Source: a bacterium (GTDB taxonomy: Bacteria; Zhuqueibacterota; QNDG01; JAGLOF01). Taken from it: a DNA stretch of 64,000 nucleotides. Positions 54,867 through 62,168 of this stretch are shown here, piece after piece. The notes under the pieces were generated by a model. The model did no database searches. It had not been told where the DNA came from and was given only the letters and a program-made list of their open reading frames with translations. Location of the stretch: the NCBI GenBank assembly GCA_016934955.1, contig JAFGRY010000015.1, positions 1-64,000 on the forward strand, read 5' to 3'. Every line of letters starts with the position of its first letter. Position 1 is the first letter of the stretch. A program made the translations under genes and the position numbers.

Positions 54867-55412
54867 ATGGAACAGATTAATGAATTGAAAGCCCGCTATT
54901 CCATCAGCGACTCCCGCGACCAGCGTCCGGACCTCGGATTCATCACCGTTGATCCCGGCAGGCTCGCGGCCCTGCTTGCTGAATTGCAGCAGGTCAGGGG
55001 GTATACGCATCTGTCATTTATTACCGCGGTTGATTATCCCGAAACCGGGACCTTCCAGCTTACCTACATGGTTCACAATTTCGAGAGCGCCCATTCACTG
55101 GGAGTGCGGACGGTGATCAGCAGGGATACCGCTCTGATGGAAAGTGTGCACCATCTCTGGAAACAGGCGAAAACCTACCAGCGGGAACTCAAAGAGATGT
55201 ACGGGATCGATTTTCCCGGCAGTCCCGGTGTGGATGATCCATTCATACTCGAGGGCTGGCAGGGGCCGCCCCCCATGCGGCGCGATTTCGATACGCGCGC
55301 CTATTCTGAAAAGACATATTTCCCCAGACCGGGGCGGAAAACCAGTGATCCGAGACGTCACATGCAGTCCAGGCTTTATCCCGATTACACACCTTTCGAG
55401 GAAGAGACGTAA
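54867..55412 (+). CDS. NuoC/MbhK-like 30 kDa subunit
   Basis: 181 aa with the 30 kDa signature YQRELKEMYGIDFPGSPGVD and the tail RLYPDYTPFEEE. It binds between the small and large subunits in the peripheral arm. ATG of the next gene overlaps its stop. Confidence 0.92.
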   Translation: MEQINELKARYSISDSRDQRPDLGFITVDPGRLAALLAELQQVRGYTHLSFITAVDYPETGTFQLTYMVHNFESAHSLGVRTVISRDTALMESVHHLWKQAKTYQRELKEMYGIDFPGSPGVDDPFILEGWQGPPPMRRDFDTRAYSEKTYFPRPGRKTSDPRRHMQSRLYPDYTPFEEET

Positions 55413-56584
55413 TGAAACCATACAGCGACAGAGGTAAATTTCCGGAACGGACTGAAAACGGGAACGTGATCGATCTCGATTCAGGAAAATTCGTCAAATT
55501 ATGGCAGGGTCCCCAGCATCCGGGTGTTACCGGCAACATGAGCCTGGAAGTAATCATCAGCGGTGATGAGGTCGTGGACCTTACAACCCATGTGGGATAC
55601 CTGCACCGCGCGTTTGAAAAGCTGATCGAACGGCGATTGTATATACAGAGTTTTCCCCTTGTCTGCAGAATTTGTGTGCCCGAACCCGATACCAACGAAT
55701 ACGGCTACGCCGCCGCCGTGGAGGAGCTTGCCGGCATTCAGATTCCGGAAAAGGCCGCCTGGCTGCGGACACTCACTCTCGAGATGTCCCGCCTGACCAG
55801 CTTTCTGATGTGGCTCGGCGGGCAGGCGGGCGCCTTCGGTCTCGGAACCATCCCGCAGTGGTGTCTGGCACACCGGGATTACATGCTCGACCTGTTTGAA
55901 GAACTCAGCGGCGGCCGCGTCTACCATATGTATATCGTTCCCGGCGGCGTACGGGACGATCTGCCACGGGGATTCGCGCGGCGGCTCGAGGATGTGCTGC
56001 AGAAAATAGAACAGGTAATGAGCGATATAGAACTGGCACTGTTCAGCAATGCCGTATTCAAGCGCCGTGCCGTGGGACTGGGGATTATCACAAGGGATAT
56101 GATCGATGAGTACGGCATTGTCGGCCCCAACGCCCGGGCCGCGGGTATTGCCAGGGATCTGCGCAAGGATCAGCCGTATCTGATTTACGACAAGCTCAGT
56201 TTCGAACCGGTGACCGCTGATTTCTCGGATGCCTACACGCGCACCCTGGTGCGGTACCGGGAGATGGAGCAGTCGATCGATCTCATCAGGCAGATCATGG
56301 CGGGCATACCTGAGAAAGGGGCCATCCATGTACGCCCGCCCAATGTGCTGCACTGGAAAATTCCGGCGGGGGAGACCTATGTGAAAGCAGAGTCCACCAG
56401 GGGGGAATACGGGTACTATCTCGTTTCGGACGGCACGGCCTACCCGCGGCGGGTGCATGTACGGGGACCGAGCTATACGCACGCCGTCGTGCTCCTGGAA
56501 CATCTGGCGCTCAACACCAACATCGCGGATTTACCGGGGCTGATGGTGTCGCTGCACACCTATCCCCCTGAAATAGAGAGGTAG
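55412..56584 (+). CDS. NuoD/MbsL-like large subunit lacking a [NiFe] site
   Basis: 390 aa. The quinone/hydrogenase fold is clear (QGPQHPGVTGNM, HVGYLHRAFEKLIE, RLTSFLMWLGGQAG). Group 4 hydrogenases have an N-terminal and a C-terminal CxxC that hold NiFe. Here the first is kept (LVCRICVPEPD) while the C-terminus ends LHTYPPEIER with no Cys. This half-lost set of ligands is what is described for archaeal Mbs/Mbx, which reduces sulfane sulfur, and not for a hydrogen-evolving enzyme. A sulfur-related or ferredoxin/NAD(P)H role is therefore inferred. Confidence 0.9.
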   Translation: MKPYSDRGKFPERTENGNVIDLDSGKFVKLWQGPQHPGVTGNMSLEVIISGDEVVDLTTHVGYLHRAFEKLIERRLYIQSFPLVCRICVPEPDTNEYGYAAAVEELAGIQIPEKAAWLRTLTLEMSRLTSFLMWLGGQAGAFGLGTIPQWCLAHRDYMLDLFEELSGGRVYHMYIVPGGVRDDLPRGFARRLEDVLQKIEQVMSDIELALFSNAVFKRRAVGLGIITRDMIDEYGIVGPNARAAGIARDLRKDQPYLIYDKLSFEPVTADFSDAYTRTLVRYREMEQSIDLIRQIMAGIPEKGAIHVRPPNVLHWKIPAGETYVKAESTRGEYGYYLVSDGTAYPRRVHVRGPSYTHAVVLLEHLALNTNIADLPGLMVSLHTYPPEIER

Positions 56585-56587
56585 TGA

Positions 56588-58375
56588 ATGAAGCTGAAGG
56601 ATCTGATCGCGCCCTTTTCCGTCTGGAAGCGCGCCACTGAAAAACCCTATACGGCCATGAAACCGCTGAGCGAACGGCCCGGTGCGGACCGCTACCGCGG
56701 ATTCCACATCAATGACCAGGAAAAATGCATCGGATGCGGCAGCTGTGAAGCGATCTGTCAGAACGGGGCCATCGATATGGTCGAGGTGGCGGGTGTCGAA
56801 ACGACGCTTACCGACAGCGGACTGCGGCCGCGTATCGATTACGGCCGCTGCTGCTGGTGCGCCCTCTGCGTGGATATCTGCACAACCGACTCGCTGGCAA
56901 TGTCCAATGAATACGTCTGGATCGACGAGGATCCCGAGGTGTTCAGGTTCATTGCCGGAGCCGAGGGAAAACCGTGGGACAATTCCGAAAAGGGCTACAG
57001 AAGAAGCGGCGGCTATTCGCTGCTCGATCCCGAACGGGTCCCCATGATCCTCGAGGATCCGAAAAAAGGGGTAACCTCTTTTATCGAAATGGTCAAGGGC
57101 TATTCGGCCGATGCCGCCAGACAGGAGGCCAGGCGATGCGTCGACTGCGGCCTCTGTATCGCCAGCTGTCCCGCCCATATGGACATTCCCGATTATATCA
57201 GGGCGATCCGCGATGATGATCTGGAAGAGGCGGTCAAGATTCTTTACCGGACGAATCCCATGCCCGCTACCTGTGGACGGATCTGCACCCGGAACTGTGA
57301 ATCCGCATGCGCAATCGGCGTCAAGGGCGACCCGGTGGCCATCCGCTGGCTGAAGCGCTATATCATCGATGCGGTGGACCCGTCCGATATCACTGCGGCG
57401 CTGGGAAAGGAGTTCAGCGACAGCGGTAAAACGGTGGCCGTGATCGGTGCCGGACCCGGCGGTCTGAGCTGTGCCTACTATCTGGCGCGCATGGGGCACC
57501 ATGTCACCGTGTTCGAATCGAGCAAGAAAGCGGGAGGTATGATCAGATACGGCGTTCCCGAATACCGCATGCCCTATGACCGGCTCGATGATGAAATCGC
57601 CCATATCACAGAGCAGGGGGTGACCATTACATACGGTGTCACCATCGGCGTGGACAAATCACTTGACGAGCTCGCGGCTTCCTTCGACGCGGTGTTTATT
57701 TCCACGGGACTGCCGGACGCCTCCTCGCTCCGTCTCACCGGAGAGGATCTTCCCGGTGTGCTGTCGGGCGTCGAATTTCTCGAACGGGTCGCCAGGGGTG
57801 AAACGATCACCCTCGGCCGTACGGTGGCGGTGATAGGCGGCGGGAACGTCGCCATCGACGCGGCCAGAACCGCCCGGCGTTTCGGGGCCGAGACAACCAT
57901 TTACTACCGCAGACGCGAAGAGGATATGCCCGCGGACTGGGAGGAGATTCACGACGCGAAACTGGAGGGGGTCGAGATCATCACGCAATCGATCCCCATT
58001 CAGCTGGAGAAAGCCGCCCGCGGTAAAACCGGGCTTGTCTGGGGCAGGGCCCGGATGGAAGATCAGGGTCCCGGCAAACGGCCGAGGCCGGTCCTCATCG
58101 TAGGTGAAACCTATACCGCCGAAGTGGATACCGTGATTTCGGCTATCGGACAGACCGCCGATCTTTCCTATATCGCCGAATCAAAAACAGCCTCCGTCGG
58201 CATTGACGGGAACAAAGTGCTGGCCGATTACCACGGCCGTACCGAAAACGTGAAGATATTTGCGGGCGGCGATGTTGTCAATTCCATTGGAGACGCAATC
58301 GCCGCTATTGCCGACGGTTACCGGGCCGCGCGTTCAATCGATGCATACGTATTAACAGGGAAGGGGAAAACATGA
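56588..58375 (+). CDS. MbsN/NuoI-type ferredoxin subunit fused to a GltD/NfnL-like NAD(P)H flavoprotein
   Basis: A 595-aa fusion. Residues of about 1-120 are an MbhN/NuoI-like part with two 4Fe-4S motifs (CIGCGSCEAICQNG and CCWCALCVDICTT). From about 178 a GltD N-terminal cluster region (RRCVDCGLCIASCPAHMDIP, CGRICTRNCESAC) is followed by an FAD Rossmann fold (VIGAGPGGLSCAYYLARMG), an NAD(P) fold (VAVIGGGNVAIDAARTARRF) and IFAGGDVV. The RRREED after the second fold favours NADPH. In the complex this would pass electrons between NAD(P)H and the peripheral clusters. Its stop overlaps the CBS gene (ATGA). Confidence 0.92.
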   Translation: MKLKDLIAPFSVWKRATEKPYTAMKPLSERPGADRYRGFHINDQEKCIGCGSCEAICQNGAIDMVEVAGVETTLTDSGLRPRIDYGRCCWCALCVDICTTDSLAMSNEYVWIDEDPEVFRFIAGAEGKPWDNSEKGYRRSGGYSLLDPERVPMILEDPKKGVTSFIEMVKGYSADAARQEARRCVDCGLCIASCPAHMDIPDYIRAIRDDDLEEAVKILYRTNPMPATCGRICTRNCESACAIGVKGDPVAIRWLKRYIIDAVDPSDITAALGKEFSDSGKTVAVIGAGPGGLSCAYYLARMGHHVTVFESSKKAGGMIRYGVPEYRMPYDRLDDEIAHITEQGVTITYGVTIGVDKSLDELAASFDAVFISTGLPDASSLRLTGEDLPGVLSGVEFLERVARGETITLGRTVAVIGGGNVAIDAARTARRFGAETTIYYRRREEDMPADWEEIHDAKLEGVEIITQSIPIQLEKAARGKTGLVWGRARMEDQGPGKRPRPVLIVGETYTAEVDTVISAIGQTADLSYIAESKTASVGIDGNKVLADYHGRTENVKIFAGGDVVNSIGDAIAAIADGYRAARSIDAYVLTGKGKT

Positions 58376-58818
58376 AGATACATGAAATCCTGAAGGACAA
58401 GGGGCATCAGGTGTATACAATAGGACTGGAGAGCACCGTGTGCGAAGTGATTCACATGTTTCTCGACAAACGGGTCGGCGCGCTCATCGTCACCGCCGCC
58501 GACGAGTCCATTGCCGGCATCGTTACCGAGAAGGATGTTATTCGCTGCTACCCGGACACGGATCCGCTGCTGGATAAACCGGTTTCAGCAATTATGACAC
58601 CGGCCGATAAACTGCTCATCGCCAGTCCCGATGATACCGTGCAGTACGCCATGTCGATCATGACCCATCAGCGAATAAAGCATATACCGGTCATGAAAAA
58701 TAAAACACTTGTCGGGATCATCTCCATCGGGGATGCCGTCAAGTCTCTACTGGAACAGAGTCAGCTCGAAACAAAACGTCTTCAGGACTACATCGCAGGA
58801 ACCTATCCTGAAGAGTAA
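58372..58818 (+). CDS. CBS-pair protein
   Basis: 148 aa, two CBS domains (CEVIHMFLDKRVGALIVT and QYAMSIMTHQRIKHIPVM, with AGIVTEKDVIR and VGIISIGDAVK). CBS pairs bind adenine nucleotides, and here translation is coupled by ATGA to the NAD(P)H-linked subunit. A nucleotide-controlled switch of the complex is a reasonable inference. Stand-alone CBS proteins are also common without known targets. Confidence 0.88.
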   Translation: MKIHEILKDKGHQVYTIGLESTVCEVIHMFLDKRVGALIVTAADESIAGIVTEKDVIRCYPDTDPLLDKPVSAIMTPADKLLIASPDDTVQYAMSIMTHQRIKHIPVMKNKTLVGIISIGDAVKSLLEQSQLETKRLQDYIAGTYPEE

Positions 58819-58827
58819 GGAGGAATA

Positions 58828-59346
58828 ATGAAAAAGCTTCACACGCTACCCGCTCTCATCGTTACCGCCGCCGTGCTGCTGCCGCTGTCGGTCCACCTGG
58901 CCTGCACGCAGGAAGAAAAAGCGCCGGCCGAAACCCGTAAATCACCGATCGTTTCCCGTACGGATGTGCAGGAACAGCAGCAGGCATCCGCGGCAGCCGA
59001 TAAAAAATATGTTCGGAGTCTTTCCGGAACGAATGTATTCGACGCCGCCATTGCCGCGGCAGGCGACACGCTGGTTATGGTCGATCTTTACGCCGACTGG
59101 TGCGCCCCCTGCCGCGCTCTCGCGCCTGTGCTCGAAGAAGTGGCAAAGGAGAAGAATAACCGGGTCCTCGTCTTCAAGGTAAATGTCGACGACAATCGTC
59201 CCCTGGCGCAGCGGTACCAGGTGAGGAGCATCCCCTATGTGGTGTTCATTAAAAACGGTGAGATGGTGCAGTCACTTCTCGGGCTCAGACCGAAATCGGC
59301 CTATATCGAGGTCATCGATTCCCTTGCTCCGGTTTCTGGAGACTGA
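58828..59346 (+). CDS. Lipid-anchored thioredoxin-like protein
   Basis: 172 aa. An N-terminal signal with a lipobox-like end (VHLAC near residue 26) is followed by a linker and a thioredoxin fold with an intact active site (YADWCAPCRAL) and a cis-Pro (RSIPYVVF). It is predicted on the periplasmic face. Ten bases from the CBS gene, behind AAGGAGG, and followed by a terminator. It may handle sulfide, polysulfide or disulfides at the membrane outside the Mbs-like complex; this is inference. Confidence 0.85.
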   Translation: MKKLHTLPALIVTAAVLLPLSVHLACTQEEKAPAETRKSPIVSRTDVQEQQQASAAADKKYVRSLSGTNVFDAAIAAAGDTLVMVDLYADWCAPCRALAPVLEEVAKEKNNRVLVFKVNVDDNRPLAQRYQVRSIPYVVFIKNGEMVQSLLGLRPKSAYIEVIDSLAPVSGD

Positions 59347-59380
59347 CCGCTTTCACTTCTGCCGCCGCACGGTAAGGAAT

Positions 59381-59413
59381 AAACCGGGAGGGTTCGCCCT
59401 TCCGGTTTTTTTT
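59381..59413 (+). terminator. Rho-independent terminator ending the Mbs-like operon
   Basis: AAACCGGGAGGG and CCCTTCCGGTTT form a stem with one G-T pair around TTCG, followed by a T-run of eight. It separates the Mbs-like operon from the next promoter. Confidence 0.92.
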
Positions 59414-59424
59414 ATAAAAAACAC

Positions 59425-59493
59425 TTGACTTTTTTCGCTGCATGTTGTATCATGCTATCAGCAATTAATGCTATCAGCAATAATTGCTGTCAG
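59425..59493 (+). promoter_or_regulatory. Promoter and operator of the second MarR gene and sulfur operon
   Basis: TTGACT (59425-59430), 17 bases and TATCAT (59448-59453). A direct repeat ATGCTATCAGCAATTA/ATGCTATCAGCAATAA (from 59452 and 59468) leads into an inverted repeat at 59472-59492 with perfect core AGCAAT-A-ATTGCT. The sites cover the start region, as expected for a MarR repressor. Confidence 0.8.
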
Positions 59494-59529
59494 AAAGTAA
59501 AATTGAACGGGCTAACCCGGGAACAGACA

Positions 59530-59940
59530 ATGGAAAAGCAACTCTTTGAATTGATCATGATGGTAAAAAAGAAATGTCTCCGCACAGAGGAAAAGATCCG
59601 CACGGAGCTGAAACTCACGCCGGGTGAATTTCACGGCCTTCTCGCGATTGAGGAGGGAGAGAAGGTCCCGGGTCTGGCGTTTTCCGAACGCATGGATTTT
59701 TCGCCGTCCAGGGGGAGCCGGATTCTCAACCGGCTCGTCACCAAGAAGTACATGGTCCTCAATCCCGGCCGGAGCGATCGCCGGAGCATCGAGGCCTCTC
59801 TCACGCCCGGGGGAGTACACATGAGGGCGATTATCTTCTCGAAGATGACTGACTGTGAAACGAGGATAACCTCGCAGCTCAGCCGGGAAGATGTGCGTGA
59901 TATAAAAAGCGCACTCACGAAACTGGCCAGCGTCATGTAG
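59530..59940 (+). CDS. MarR-family regulator of the sulfur-carrier operon
   Basis: 136 aa from the ATG at 59530 (MEKQLFELIMMVKKKCLRTE). Winged helix with LTPGEFHGLLAIEE and FSERMDFSPSRGSRILNRLV, wing SDRRSIEASLT. It is a clear paralogue of the regulator at 47343: the KKC Cys, EF, SPSRGSR and length agree. Its operator sequence differs, so the two probably control separate operons. It precedes the SQR-like gene by 38 bases. Confidence 0.87.
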   Translation: MEKQLFELIMMVKKKCLRTEEKIRTELKLTPGEFHGLLAIEEGEKVPGLAFSERMDFSPSRGSRILNRLVTKKYMVLNPGRSDRRSIEASLTPGGVHMRAIIFSKMTDCETRITSQLSREDVRDIKSALTKLASVM

Positions 59941-59977
59941 GCGCCCTGTTCTCACCACGAAAAAGAAGGCGGTCACT

Positions 59978-61210
59978 ATGAAAAATCTTCTCATACTCGG
60001 AGCCGGTACCGCCGGCACCATGATGGCGACGCATCTGAACCGGAAACTCGATAAGAAAGAGTGGCGGATCACCATTGTCGATCAGCACAAGACGCACTAC
60101 TATCAGCCGGGGTTCCTGTTCATCCCCTTTGACCTGTACAAAGAAAAAGATGTGATCAAGGCAAAAACGGAATTTATCCCCAAGGGAGTGACTTACATTC
60201 AGGAAAGGATCGATATCATCGACCATGAGAACAACCAGGTTTCGCTCGCCAACGGCGATTCCCTGGCCTACGATATTCTCATCATCGCCACCGGGTCCAG
60301 GATAGTGCCGGATGAGATAGAAGGGCTCAACGGGCCGGGATGGCGTTCCAACGTATTTGATTTCTACACCATTGAAGGCGCCGCCGCCCTGCGGGACAGA
60401 CTGGCCGGCTGGGAGGGCGGACGCTTCGTTGTCCACCTGAGCGAGATGCCGATCAAATGCCCGGTCGCACCCCTGGAATTCACCTTTCTCGCCGAGGCGT
60501 TTTTCCATAAGCGGGGTATTCGGGACAACGTGCAGATGACCTATGTAACACCCCTGTCGGGCGCTTTCACCAAACAGAACTGCTCAACCGTACTCGGCTA
60601 TCTGCTCGATGAAAAAGGGATTACCCTTGTTCCCGATTTTGATGTCGAACGTGTCGATGAGGAAAATAATGTCATCAGGTCCTATGAAGACGAAGAAGTC
60701 CCTTACGACCTTCTCGTAACCGTGCCGACCAATATGGGCGATGCGGTGATAGAGCGGTCCGGACTGGGAGACGATCTCAATTTCGTTCCCACCGATATAC
60801 ACACCCTCCAGTCCAAAGCGCAGGAGAATATCTTCGTCATCGGCGATGCCACCGACCTGCCCAGTTCCAAAGCGGGATCGGTCGCCCATTTTCAGGCCGA
60901 CGTGCTTACGCATAATATCCTCAGCTACATACAGGGCAAAGAGATGACCGCGAGCTTCGACGGTCACGCCAACTGTTTCATCGAGTCCGGGTTCGGAAAG
61001 GCCTTTCTCATTGACTTCAACTACGAGTATGAACCGGTGGAGGGCACTTTTCCGCTGCCGGGAATCGGCCCTTTCACGCTTCTCAGGGAAACCAGGATCA
61101 ATCATCTCGGGAAACTGGCGTTCAGGCATATGTACTGGCACATTCTGCTGCGGGGGCTGCCCATGCCCGGAATCACCACCCACATGACAAAGATCGGCAA
61201 GAAATTATAG
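59978..61210 (+). CDS. Sulfide:quinone oxidoreductase-like flavoprotein
   Basis: 410 aa. FAD fold LLILGAGTAGTMMATHLNRK, acidic end TIVDQHKTHYYQPGFLF, a second GSRIVPDEIEG region and VIGDATDLPSSKAGSVAHFQ near the C-terminus. This pattern is that of the SQR/flavocytochrome c-like family. Cys at KCPVAPLEF and NCSTVLG are candidates for the redox-active pair. The C-terminal LLRGLPMPG may be a membrane-touching helix. The downstream TusE and DsrE2 genes suggest it oxidises sulfide or sulfane sulfur in an operon that passes sulfur on. Confidence 0.85.
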   Translation: MKNLLILGAGTAGTMMATHLNRKLDKKEWRITIVDQHKTHYYQPGFLFIPFDLYKEKDVIKAKTEFIPKGVTYIQERIDIIDHENNQVSLANGDSLAYDILIIATGSRIVPDEIEGLNGPGWRSNVFDFYTIEGAAALRDRLAGWEGGRFVVHLSEMPIKCPVAPLEFTFLAEAFFHKRGIRDNVQMTYVTPLSGAFTKQNCSTVLGYLLDEKGITLVPDFDVERVDEENNVIRSYEDEEVPYDLLVTVPTNMGDAVIERSGLGDDLNFVPTDIHTLQSKAQENIFVIGDATDLPSSKAGSVAHFQADVLTHNILSYIQGKEMTASFDGHANCFIESGFGKAFLIDFNYEYEPVEGTFPLPGIGPFTLLRETRINHLGKLAFRHMYWHILLRGLPMPGITTHMTKIGKKL

Positions 61211-61223
61211 AAAGGAGCGTATC

Positions 61224-61541
61224 ATGGCTGCAAAAGTAATCGCGGGAACGCCCGTGGAAGTAAACGAAGAGGGATACCTGGTCGATGCCTCTCAGTGGAA
61301 CCGGGATATGGCGACTGAAATCGCCAGAGAGGTCGACATTCAGGAATTGACCGATGACCACTGGAAAGTGATCGACTTTCTGCGCAGGGACGCTGAAGAG
61401 AAAGGGGGGTCACCCACGATCAGAAGACTGAAAAAAGCGGGGGGTATAGACACAAAACTGCTTTATGAGCTCTTCCCCGGCGGTCCCCTCAAAAAAGCCA
61501 CGAAAATCGCTGGTCTGCCCAAACCGGCCAGCTGTATCTAG
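61224..61541 (+). CDS. tusE: TusE/DsrC-family sulfur carrier
   Basis: 105 aa. Family features: EDWNRD-like segment (ASQWNRDMATEIA), LTDDHWKVIDFLR, GGSPTIRRLKKAGG and the flexible C-terminal arm KATKIAGLPKPASCI. Only the last Cys is kept. The second Cys of DsrC, eleven residues before, is Thr here, so it is the TusE type with a single persulfide-bearing Cys rather than the trisulfide-forming DsrC of sulfite reduction. Confidence 0.9.
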   Translation: MAAKVIAGTPVEVNEEGYLVDASQWNRDMATEIAREVDIQELTDDHWKVIDFLRRDAEEKGGSPTIRRLKKAGGIDTKLLYELFPGGPLKKATKIAGLPKPASCI

Positions 61542-61557
61542 AGAAACGGAGGTATTC

Positions 61558-62034
61558 ATGTCAGCGAAAAAAGAGGGCATAAAAAAATTGTCCATCATCT
61601 GCTCCAAAGGCTCGCTGGAGGGCATTTATCCCGCCCTGATCATGGCCAACGGCGCGAGAATGGAAGGGATTGAGGTTAACCTGTTTTTTACGTTCTTCGG
61701 CATGGACGCGATCACGAAGAAAAAGTGGAGCAAAGTGAAAGTTGCAACAGTGGGCAACCCGGCCATGGGTATTCCGACCTTCATCGGCGCCATTCCCGGC
61801 ATGTCCGCCATGGCGACGAAAATGATGATGAAAAAGATGGACTCACTGGATATTCCGCCCATTCCGGAATTCATCGAGATGATTCACGATGCCGGCGGCA
61901 GGCTCTTTGCCTGCAAAGCCTCGGTGGATATGTTCGGCCTGGCAATGGAGGATTTCTGCCCGCAGGTTGAAAAAGTCCTCACCGTGGGAGAGTTCTATGA
62001 GATGTCCGCGGGCGCGGAAATCATTTTCACATGA
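61558..62034 (+). CDS. DsrE2/DsrE-DsrF-like sulfur-transfer protein
   Basis: 158 aa from the ATG at 61558, behind ACGGAGG. It begins KKLSIICSKGSLEGIYPALI, has hydrophobic GIPTFIGAIPGMSAMATKM near the middle and the conserved Cys site LFACKASVDMFGL. DsrE2 proteins carry sulfane sulfur and pass it to TusA/TusE. It closes the SQR-TusE-DsrE2 operon. A second Cys (SIICSKG) could take part. Confidence 0.85.
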   Translation: MSAKKEGIKKLSIICSKGSLEGIYPALIMANGARMEGIEVNLFFTFFGMDAITKKKWSKVKVATVGNPAMGIPTFIGAIPGMSAMATKMMMKKMDSLDIPPIPEFIEMIHDAGGRLFACKASVDMFGLAMEDFCPQVEKVLTVGEFYEMSAGAEIIFT

Positions 62035-62081
62035 GCAATTATCCTGTTTGCATTCCTGCCGCGGGGACACTATATTTCCGC

Positions 62082-62115
62082 GTACGCCGCGGTTTCTGCA
62101 AGGGGGGCGGCGTAC
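62082..62115 (+). promoter_or_regulatory. Hairpin in the nqrA leader region
   Basis: GTACGCCGC (62082-62090) pairs perfectly with GCGGCGTAC (62107-62115) around a 16-base loop, between the DsrE2 stop and nqrA. No T-run follows. It could end the sulfur operon or be part of the nqr leader. No clear promoter was found. Confidence 0.35.
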
Positions 62116-62168
62116 AGGGGGAAGCAGCGGGACGCCTCAGTATCTAACCGGAAGAAAACAGGGCAGCG

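Noticed and set aside
55412-56584. Assignment of the large subunit as a [NiFe] hydrogenase
   Set aside because: The C-terminal CxxC that holds nickel is absent (LHTYPPEIER at the end).
61224-61541. DsrC of dissimilatory sulfite reduction
   Set aside because: The penultimate conserved Cys is Thr, so it fits TusE rather than two-Cys DsrC, and no dsrAB is present in the window.
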